From: Nitrososphaerales archaeon TH526
Lineage (GTDB): Archaea > Thermoproteota > Nitrososphaeria > Nitrososphaerales > Nitrososphaeraceae
NCBI GenBank assembly: GCA_014523665.1
Contig: JAATVR010000184.1
Coordinates: 1-12,425, forward strand
Direction of reading: 5' to 3'
Length of the DNA: 12,425 bases
In this document: positions 7,056-12,425 of the stretch, in pieces
How positions within the stretch are numbered: the stretch's first letter is position 1
Layout: every line of letters begins with the position of its first letter
Translations under genes and position numbers: made by a program
The notes under the pieces: model-generated
The model's input: the letters and a program-made list of their open reading frames with translations, nothing else
The model's database searches: none
Told to the model about the DNA's origin: nothing

Positions 7056-7216
7056 AATGTCCAGAATGTGACGCTGAAGTAAAGATTCCAGAGGATTCGA
7101 TGGAAGGTGAGATAGTGACTTGTGCAGATTGTGGTGCAAGTTACGAACTGGTAAAACGTGAGAAAGGGTTTGACATCAAACCGGCCCAAGTTGTCGGTGA
7201 GGACTGGGGTCAGTGA
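7049..7216 (+). CDS. lysW: LysW amino-group carrier protein with terminal Gln
   Basis: This small acidic protein of 55 residues protects the amino group of aminoadipate and/or glutamate and carries the intermediates from enzyme to enzyme. A zinc ribbon is formed by C4 and C7 (CPEC) and C25 and C28 (CADC), followed by a linker and the C-terminal EDWG motif (51-54). The start is TTG in TTGGTAA, which overlaps the lysS stop. The TGA overlaps the GTG of lysX (CAGTGA). Length and layout match Thermus LysW (54 residues), and lysX follows as expected. The odd point is the last codon, CAG: the protein ends EDWGQ instead of the canonical EDWGE, whose terminal Glu side chain is the substrate attachment point. 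Either Gln is deamidated, or the chemistry differs, or there is a single-base error. The short length and TTG start make this gene easy to miss. Confidence 0.93.
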   Translation: MVKCPECDAEVKIPEDSMEGEIVTCADCGASYELVKREKGFDIKPAQVVGEDWGQ

Positions 7217-8100
7217 ACAAAGAGAGAATTAATACTACACCTGCACCTTCTCTCACAATTCTTTACGACAACATTAGATGGGAAGAAAAGGCTCTATTCG
7301 AGGCAGCAAAGAAAAAAGGGATAAACATCACCATGTTAGATTGTAAAGCATTATCTTTAAAACTAGAAGGCAAAAGAGATGATATATTATCGAACAGTAA
7401 TGTTATCCAACGCTGTGTTAGCTATTTTAGAAGTATCCATTCTACATCAATGCTGGAAGGTCTAGGTTATAGGGTCATAAATTCATTTGAAACATCGAAC
7501 ATCTGTGGTAACAAACTGTTTGCACACGTCACGTTGAGGAAGAATGGTGTCAAAACACCGAGGGCTATTGCAGCTTTCTCCGCCGAGTCTGCTTTGTCAG
7601 CAATAGAGGAAATAGGATATCCTGTAGTCATAAAACCTACTGTGGGAAGCTGGGGAAGATTGATAGGATTATTACGTGACAGGGACGCTGCAGCGTCTGT
7701 TATTGAGAGCAGAGAATACATGTTTCCATTATATCGAATTTATTTTTTTGAGGAGTTTGTAAAGCGGCCACCCAGAGATATACGGGCAATAGTAATTGGC
7801 AACCGAGTAGTAGCAGCTATCTATCGGTATTCTGGACACGAGGAATGGAAAACAAACATGGCTCTTGGTGGCAGAGCTGAGCCATGCTTCGTTACCAATG
7901 AATTGGAAGAGATATGCCTAAAGGCAACTGACGCGGTTCAAGGGGAATTTGTTGGAGTGGATCTGATGGAGAGCGATGAGGATGGATTAATGGTACATGA
8001 AGTTAATAGCACCACAGAATTCAAGAATACCGTACGGGTAACTGGTGTCGATATACCCTCGCTTGCTGTTGAATACTCGACAGGAGCAAGAAATAGATAG
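7213..8100 (+). CDS. lysX: LysW-aminoadipate/glutamate ligase (LysX/ArgX, ATP-grasp)
   Basis: This RimK-like ATP-grasp ligase uses ATP to join the amino group of alpha-aminoadipate and/or glutamate to the C-terminal residue of LysW. The 295-residue protein begins with the LysX-type ILYDNIRWEEKAL (residues 16-28). The ATP-binding segment VVIKPTVGSWGRLIGLL is at 138-154, FFEEFVKRPPRDIRAIVIG at 178-196, and EVNSTTEFKNTVRVTGVDIP near the end (263-282) supplies metal-binding E and N residues. The GTG start lies in GTGA overlapping the lysW stop, so the carrier and its ligase are translationally coupled. The N-terminus is about 12 residues longer than in compact homologues, and no better start is seen. 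Whether it uses aminoadipate, glutamate or both cannot be settled by eye. It should be tested against the EDWGQ end of its partner. Confidence 0.93.
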   Translation: MNKERINTTPAPSLTILYDNIRWEEKALFEAAKKKGINITMLDCKALSLKLEGKRDDILSNSNVIQRCVSYFRSIHSTSMLEGLGYRVINSFETSNICGNKLFAHVTLRKNGVKTPRAIAAFSAESALSAIEEIGYPVVIKPTVGSWGRLIGLLRDRDAAASVIESREYMFPLYRIYFFEEFVKRPPRDIRAIVIGNRVVAAIYRYSGHEEWKTNMALGGRAEPCFVTNELEEICLKATDAVQGEFVGVDLMESDEDGLMVHEVNSTTEFKNTVRVTGVDIPSLAVEYSTGARNR

Positions 8101-8102
8101 AA

Positions 8103-9260
8103 TTGGTGTCATACGGCTATGCAGTAGAATTTCTAAAGGGCTCTCTTGAAAAGTATACACCATCTAGATCTGAGTCGTCGCTTGCGATTGCGCTTAAGGA
8201 AAAATGCATTGATGAGCTTGGATTTGAAGAGGCGTACATTGATAGTGTCGGAAACATGATCGCAATCAAGGGCAGTGGAGAACCAAAGATTCTTCTTTGC
8301 GGTCACATGGATACTGTTCCTGGAAGTATTCCAGTTCGAATACAAGATGGATTTATCTATGGTAGAGGAGCATCTGATGCAAAGGCTCCACTGATCTCAA
8401 TGTTGCTTGCGGCATCGGAGTTTCCTAAACAGCGCGGAACGATAATATTTGCTGCAGTTGTCGATGAAGAAGGAAATGCAACGGGCATAAAGCACCTAGT
8501 TTCAAGAAACCTGGATGTGAATTATGCAATATTTGGTGAGCCAAGCGGTATTGACAAGATCACTATCGCATATAAAGGAAGGGTAGCAATAAGACTTGTA
8601 TGTGATGTAAAGAATAGCGCTCACGCTAGCGCACCATGGCTGGCAAGGAATTCAATTGAGGAGATGTCCGCTCTGTGGAATGAGTTAAGGGCTGAGTTAT
8701 GCGGAAGGGAATCTCCAACGGGTGGTTCTGATTCGGTGACCTGCGCGATCACAGAGATAGAAGGTGGAACTAGTCACAATGTCACTCCTCAGCGATGCAA
8801 AGCGACAATAGATATCAGAATACCTGTGAGAACTACTTGTGATGAAATTCTGGCAAGAGTAGATTCTGTGGTAAACAGAGTATCCAAATCTAAAGGAAGT
8901 GTTATAAAATATAGGACCGAAGATCGTACTGAGCCTTTTGAAGCCGAAATTAGATCGGTACTAGTGCGGGCACTTTCCTTATCGATCATGGACATATGCA
9001 AGATAAGACCTTTACTAATACGCAAGACCGGTACTGGAGATATGAACATTCTAGGAAATGCCCTCAAAATGCCCGCGGTAACATATGGGCCGGGCGACCC
9101 TCATTCATCCCATACTACCAACGAAAGAATAAAGATTCAAGAATATATATCAAGCATCGAAATTTATACAAGGGCGTTATTTCACATCTCAAGGATACAT
9201 CACCTAAAGAAAGATTTGCATTTGGAACAAGACATTAAGGAACAAGACAATACCAGGTGA
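8103..9260 (+). CDS. lysK: [LysW]-lysine/ornithine hydrolase (LysK, M20 family)
   Basis: This zinc-dependent M20/ArgE/DapE-type amidohydrolase cleaves LysW-lysine and/or LysW-ornithine to free amino acid and reusable LysW, the final carrier-bound step. Key sites in the 385-residue protein are CGHMDTVPG (66-74; H68 metal ligand, D70 catalytic support), GRGASDAKA (88-96; D92 bridging metal ligand), VVDEEGNATG (119-128; catalytic E122 and ligand E123), FGEPSG (144-149) and GDPHSSHTTNE (331-341; ligand H337). HASAPWL (174-180) begins the lid domain. TTG 8103 lies 2 nt after the lysX stop, and GTG 8106 would serve almost as well. A charged tail (about 366-385) extends past the usual family end. 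Dph5 follows after 13 nt. Confidence 0.92.
   Translation: MVSYGYAVEFLKGSLEKYTPSRSESSLAIALKEKCIDELGFEEAYIDSVGNMIAIKGSGEPKILLCGHMDTVPGSIPVRIQDGFIYGRGASDAKAPLISMLLAASEFPKQRGTIIFAAVVDEEGNATGIKHLVSRNLDVNYAIFGEPSGIDKITIAYKGRVAIRLVCDVKNSAHASAPWLARNSIEEMSALWNELRAELCGRESPTGGSDSVTCAITEIEGGTSHNVTPQRCKATIDIRIPVRTTCDEILARVDSVVNRVSKSKGSVIKYRTEDRTEPFEAEIRSVLVRALSLSIMDICKIRPLLIRKTGTGDMNILGNALKMPAVTYGPGDPHSSHTTNERIKIQEYISSIEIYTRALFHISRIHHLKKDLHLEQDIKEQDNTR
9255..9260 (+). promoter_or_regulatory. Ribosome-binding site for dph5
   Basis: AGGTGA, which includes the lysK TGA stop, matches the complement of the 16S rRNA 3' end. It lies 13 nt before the ATG at 9274, which is somewhat long. It supports reinitiation of dph5 on the lys transcript. 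Confidence 0.45.
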
Positions 9261-9273
9261 AGGACAGACTACA

Positions 9274-10341
9274 ATGTTATGGTTAATCGGACTAGGAGTA
9301 GAAGGCCTTGGTGGGATGAATATGAAAGGCCGAGAAATCCTAAAAGCATGCGACCTCATCTATATAGAGAGATTCACAGGGTATTTGTCTGATATCGACT
9401 TGAGTGAATTGAGACTTTACGGCAAGCATGATGATAACGTTGTAAGCGTCGTAGGAAGGTTATTTATTGAAGATGGTCGCGACATACTTGAACAAGCTGG
9501 CAACAATGAAGTAGCTCTGATAGTGTACGGAGACCCTCTAATTGCTACTACTTACATTGAATTGCTCATACGAGCTACAAAGAGAGGCATTACTGTGGAG
9601 GTGATCCATTCTGCCTCTGGCATCACATCTCTAATCGGTGAGAGCGGGCTACAAATTTACAAGTTCGGTAGGACTTCAACTATAATGTCCGAACCGCAGT
9701 CAGCTATTAGTGTTTACAACACGTTGCTGGATAACTTATTGTTGGGAAATCATACCTTAATATTGACCGAATATAGTGAGACAAAGGAAAACATTTCCCC
9801 TTTCTTCCTGGATCCTAATGATGCTATGAAGATGTTGTTGGGCGTCGAAAAGGATCAAAGAAGTCGAGCATTCACTGAAGAGACCTATGTACTTGTCACG
9901 TCAAGGATTGGAAGAGCAGATAAAAAGATCATTTCAGGTCAGATTCGATCACTTCTGGAAATAAATTATGGGACTGGCCCTCACTCACTAATAGTGCCTG
10001 GACGGCTGCATTTCGTAGAAAAGGAAGCGATCTCTTGCATGACTTCGGCATTGAATGAACCTACTGAAAACTCTTCGCACATTACGAGAATTTCTACAAG
10101 AATGGTTGAAAAGTATGTTCCTTCTGTTAAGAAGACAGTAAATGAGTTAAGAAAGCGACTGCATACAGATTCAACACAATACAAAGGAATTAGCACCGTA
10201 CTCGACAACGCGGAATACTATGTGCAAGATGCTGAAAGATTTCTAAACCAGGGAAAAAATGAACTAGCCGTGCTGAGTGTAGGGTATGCTGAAGGACTCA
10301 TTGATGCAATTTCCTTCCAAAAAGGTTTAGATCTTTGGTAG
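9274..10341 (+). CDS. dph5: Diphthine synthase fused to a DUF357-like domain
   Basis: Dph5 uses S-adenosylmethionine to methylate the modified histidine of elongation factor 2 on the way to diphthamide. Residues 1 to about 262 match the family: MLWLIGLGVEGLGGMNMKG (1-19), YGDPLIATTYIELLIRA (85-101, SAM binding), and the closing GPHSLIVPGRLHFVEKEA (235-252). Known Dph5 proteins end soon after this point. Here about 90 more residues follow, mostly helical and charged (MVEKYVPSVKKTVNELRKR from 277), ending in AEYYVQDAERFLNQGKNELA (313-332) and VGYAEGLIDAI (336-346). This resembles the archaeal DUF357 family of small helical proteins, a call made from memory of its FL-x-x-G and YAEGLxDA pattern. 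The gene follows lysK by 13 nt and is probably the last of the operon, which links a translation-factor modifier to lysine synthesis. Dph5 is confident; the extra domain is moderately so. Confidence 0.92.
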   Translation: MLWLIGLGVEGLGGMNMKGREILKACDLIYIERFTGYLSDIDLSELRLYGKHDDNVVSVVGRLFIEDGRDILEQAGNNEVALIVYGDPLIATTYIELLIRATKRGITVEVIHSASGITSLIGESGLQIYKFGRTSTIMSEPQSAISVYNTLLDNLLLGNHTLILTEYSETKENISPFFLDPNDAMKMLLGVEKDQRSRAFTEETYVLVTSRIGRADKKIISGQIRSLLEINYGTGPHSLIVPGRLHFVEKEAISCMTSALNEPTENSSHITRISTRMVEKYVPSVKKTVNELRKRLHTDSTQYKGISTVLDNAEYYVQDAERFLNQGKNELAVLSVGYAEGLIDAISFQKGLDLW

Positions 10342-10429
10342 CAATGGTGACTCCAATGCTATGTTTATTTGAAAAAGAAACTTCTCAAAAGTGTATACCT
10401 TTGTCCACATTATCTGGCCAGTGCAGCTG

Positions 10430-10441
10430 AAATGGTTTTAG
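10430..10441 (+). promoter_or_regulatory. Possible TATA box for the KaiC-like gene
   Basis: AAATGGTTTTAG resembles the lysS box (AAAAGGTTTATAA) and lies about 35 nt before the ATG at 10475, which would give a short 5' leader. The match is weak. The 133-nt gap after dph5 (10342-10474) suggests a separate transcript but shows no T-run terminator. Confidence 0.3.
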
Positions 10442-10474
10442 TAGTAGCATGACTTACTTATCCCCTAATATCCG

Positions 10475-11947
10475 ATGAGTGAATCTCCTAGGCATAGTCC
10501 TGCCATCAAATTGGGCCGAATTCCTGATGAGTTAGAGCGCTTCGTTAGGCGCGATACCTATGCTCTTCTTATCAAGGGAAAGGCTGGTACGGGCAAAACA
10601 ACTCTTTCATTGACTATTCTCAAAACCTTAGGTCAAGCAAGTAATTTTTTCTATATTTCAACCAGAGTTTCTCCTAGGCAACTCTTTACATACTATCCAT
10701 GGCTGGAAAATTTTGTTCAAACAATAAGACCCCAACCCACCTCTGACAGTGAAGAACAGGTGTACAAGATGTCTATGTTCGAAGACGCCCGCCTTGATGA
10801 ACCTGAATCGTTGTTTGAGCGTATAACCAACGAGCTGATGGATGTCAAGGCTCCGATCATAATTATCGATAGCTGGGACGCTATCGCATCATTTATGGAT
10901 AAGGAGGCTAGGTTAAACAATGAACGAGTTCTGCAAACATGGCGTGAAAGGGCAGGTGCTAAATTAATTTTCATAAGTGAGGATTCATCGTATAGTACGC
11001 TTGACTTTTTAGTTGATGGTGTCGTAGAATTAGATCAAACTATGTACTATTCATGCAGATTGAGACAAATAAAGATGATCAAGTTAAGAGGAGTGAGAAT
11101 ACTGAACCAGATTTATAATTTTTCACTCGATAATAGTATCTTTACCAGCTTTCAAACTCACAAACCTTCAGAATATGCTCTTAACCGGCTAGTTAGAGAG
11201 GAGGACTCACCTAGGAAAAAAGAGTCTTCATTGAAGCCTTACTTTAGTAGAGGAGTTGGACGGATTCAGACAGGATATCCCCAATTGGATGCTGTGCTAG
11301 AAGGAGGACTTCCCAGAAAGGGAATCGTGATTTTCAGATTTGATCCCAGTATACATTTAAATGCGATAACAACTTTTCTTGCAAGAATAGTATCAAATTT
11401 CATTAAAAGAAATAATCCGGTGCTTCTCCAACCAATTAGCCACACAAATCCACAGACGATCATGGCGATTCTCAGATCCTATTTGGGTTATTTCCCAAAC
11501 AATAACGTTTTCAGAGCACTGTGGTCTGACATCAATGACTATGACATCAAGCAGCATGTTGATCCTACTCAGTATTCTCCTGTAAAGAACTCTCAATCTG
11601 GCTTGGTCGAGAGGAATATAGAAATGGCTCGAAAAAGGTATCCGGAGTCCTTGATGTTAAGTATATTCAATTGTGAACATTTGAAATCGCTTGATGATGA
11701 ATTCAGACAGCGTCAGACAAGTGTGCTGTCGTTTCTTAGTGAGAAGACAGATCTATCCATTTGTGTGGGAACTAGTGGAGAAAATGTCTATTCGCCTGTA
11801 GAAGCTCAAGCAGATCTGAAATTTGATGTAAATCTAATTAACGGTACCATGTTCTTAAGACCTGTTTCACCGGTGGGACCTCTCTTCGGACTGGCCACAT
11901 ACAAAATAGACGGAGTTCCACGTGTAAGCCTTCAAGTTTTGGTGTAG
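10475..11947 (+). CDS. Two-domain KaiC/GvpD-like P-loop ATPase
   Basis: This is a RecA-superfamily protein of 490 residues with two KaiC-like halves. The first half has an intact Walker A, GKAGTGKTT (residues 35-43, K41), a Walker B ending IIIIDSWD (128-135, D132), and the KaiC-type strand pattern RQIKMIKLRGVRI (197-209). FYISTRVSPRQL (59-70) recalls the GvpD branch, as far as I remember that family. A linker (about 228-262) leads to a second domain starting TGYPQLDAVLEGGLPRKG (266-283), the usual KaiC domain opening. Where its P-loop should be, the sequence is RFDPSIHLNA (288-297), with no GxxxxGKT, so the second domain probably does not hydrolyse ATP. Such archaeal proteins are implicated in signalling or DNA-associated regulation. 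The actual role here is unknown. ATG 10475 is the first good start. Confidence 0.82.
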   Translation: MSESPRHSPAIKLGRIPDELERFVRRDTYALLIKGKAGTGKTTLSLTILKTLGQASNFFYISTRVSPRQLFTYYPWLENFVQTIRPQPTSDSEEQVYKMSMFEDARLDEPESLFERITNELMDVKAPIIIIDSWDAIASFMDKEARLNNERVLQTWRERAGAKLIFISEDSSYSTLDFLVDGVVELDQTMYYSCRLRQIKMIKLRGVRILNQIYNFSLDNSIFTSFQTHKPSEYALNRLVREEDSPRKKESSLKPYFSRGVGRIQTGYPQLDAVLEGGLPRKGIVIFRFDPSIHLNAITTFLARIVSNFIKRNNPVLLQPISHTNPQTIMAILRSYLGYFPNNNVFRALWSDINDYDIKQHVDPTQYSPVKNSQSGLVERNIEMARKRYPESLMLSIFNCEHLKSLDDEFRQRQTSVLSFLSEKTDLSICVGTSGENVYSPVEAQADLKFDVNLINGTMFLRPVSPVGPLFGLATYKIDGVPRVSLQVLV

Positions 11948-12238
11948 TAGTCGTTTCGAACACCACATCTACCCCCCATCCTAGCTTAATGAACCGACGT
12001 ACATCTAGAGCAATTCTGGAGGTCACGGTGATTAGCTGGTTATCATGCCCGTTAATCTCATTACATAACCTCTCCCAAATGCAACAGCTGGGTAATTTAA
12101 TCTCAGTGAACCGGAACGAAATTGGGAAGGAGAATATATTTGGGCCAGGGATTGGAAATTGGGGCTGTGCCTTTTCCTGATTGATGAAAGTCATTTTCTA
12201 CATGCAAGGCTTCTTCTTGATTATTCCTCTCAATACAA

Positions 12239-12256
12239 AATTCATGACCATGAATT
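12239..12256. repeat. 18-bp near-perfect palindrome
   Basis: AATTCATGACCATGAATT has two perfect 8-bp arms around a central AC. It is the strongest dyad in the window and could be an operator for a dimeric regulator, for example of a gene reading leftward or of one beyond the right edge. No adjoining promoter makes that certain. Confidence 0.45.
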
Positions 12257-12298
12257 AAAGTCAAATTAATCATCAGATCAAAGAATGAAATTCCACGG

Positions 12299-12379
12299 TT
12301 AGATCTTACTTTCAAATCGTACTCCTGGCTTAGTTACCGCAAATATAATCCAACCAATGAAAGGCCACGACCACCACAT
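12299..12379 (-). CDS. Possible 26-residue membrane micro-protein or gene remnant
   Basis: On the minus strand an ATG at 12379 opens a 26-codon frame. It starts MWWSWPFIGWIIFAV, a tryptophan-rich hydrophobic stretch long enough for about one membrane segment, followed by a short basic/polar tail. A TATA-like A/T run lies about 29 nt upstream on that strand, at a distance suiting a leaderless message. Archaeal small membrane proteins often begin this way, but a frame this short can occur by chance. It may also be the start of a longer, frameshifted gene that continued leftward. Confidence 0.2.
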   Translation of the reverse strand: MWWSWPFIGWIIFAVTKPGVRFESKI

Positions 12380-12400
12380 AAATCCTCGTATAGATATTAG

Positions 12401-12415
12401 CAATATTTTTATTTG
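12401..12415 (-). promoter_or_regulatory. Possible minus-strand TATA box
   Basis: Read on the minus strand this is CAAATAAAAATATTG, an A/T-rich TATA-like run centred about 29 nt before the ATG at 12379. It is the only feature that supports transcription leftward in this region. The assignment is weak because AT-rich runs are common here. Confidence 0.25.
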
Positions 12416-12425
12416 TCAGCTGGCA

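Larger units (their letters stand above)
11948..12425. other. Region without a convincing gene
   Basis: No frame here resembles a protein I know. A 63-codon plus-strand frame (11989-12180) and overlapping minus-strand frames (11838-12194 and 12103-12315) lack motifs, and the first minus-strand frame runs into the KaiC-like gene. The minus strand has two frames that would join by a frameshift near 12120-12180, which may be the remains of a decayed gene. An 18-bp palindrome and a tiny minus-strand ORF are listed separately. Confidence 0.5.

Noticed and set aside
8996..9238. An 80-codon plus-strand frame within lysK
   Set aside because: It lies wholly inside the conserved C-terminal metal-binding part of lysK in another phase, so it is a shadow frame.
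11989..12180. A 63-codon plus-strand ATG frame after the KaiC-like gene
   Set aside because: No family resemblance, no ribosome-binding site, and competing frames on the other strand.
11838..12194. A 118-codon minus-strand frame crossing the end of the KaiC-like gene
   Set aside because: No motif is recognised, and about 110 nt are antisense to the well-supported KaiC-like gene. It may hold a remnant outside that overlap but is not supported as an intact gene.
1..12425. tRNA, rRNA, CRISPR array, insertion sequence or prophage
   Set aside because: I found no tRNA T-loop pattern in the gaps, no regularly spaced repeats, no transposase motif and no terminal inverted repeats of the insertion-sequence type.

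Overview
The window looks like a chromosomal segment from an archaeon. It is most likely from the Nitrososphaeria (Thaumarchaeota), although that assignment is an inference from gene content and not a database match. Supporting points are a diphthine synthase (archaeal/eukaryotic), a KaiC/RecA-type P-loop protein, the LysW carrier-protein route of amino-acid synthesis, archaeal BRE/TATA-like promoters, GTG and TTG starts, ribosome-binding sites of the GGTGAT type, and AT-rich sequence with fairly long gene-free gaps.

Layout: (a) 1-577 is gene-poor and leads into argG (578-1771, argininosuccinate synthase). (b) 1772-2221 is a gap with possible regulatory or RNA structure. (c) 2222-5672 is a tight forward operon: lysY/argC, lysZ/argB, lysJ/argD and an Lrp/AsnC regulator. 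The three enzyme genes overlap, and the regulator starts 4 nt after lysJ. (d) 5673-5825 holds a strong-looking promoter. (e) 5826-10341 is a second tight operon: homocitrate synthase (lysS), the 55-residue carrier protein lysW (TTG start, easily missed), the ATP-grasp ligase lysX, the M20-type hydrolase lysK, and a diphthine synthase with an extra C-terminal domain. (f) 10475-11947 encodes a two-domain KaiC/GvpD-like ATPase whose second P-loop is degenerate. (g) 11948-12425 has no convincing gene but carries an 18-bp palindrome and a possible tiny minus-strand ORF.

How the genes work together: LysS makes homocitrate, the entry to the alpha-aminoadipate (AAA) route. LysX links the amino group of AAA (and/or glutamate) to the C-terminal residue of LysW. 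LysZ phosphorylates, LysY reduces and LysJ transaminates the LysW-bound intermediate, and LysK releases lysine (and/or ornithine). ArgG acts later, on citrulline. With one set of LysW-dependent enzymes next to argG, a shared lysine/arginine pathway is likely. Homoaconitase, homoisocitrate dehydrogenase, ornithine carbamoyltransferase and argininosuccinate lyase are not in this window.

The most striking observation is that LysW ends in EDWGQ. The family is known for EDWGE, in which the side chain of the final Glu is the attachment point for the substrate. A terminal Gln would need deamidation or a different chemistry, as with Pup in mycobacteria, unless it is a sequence error.
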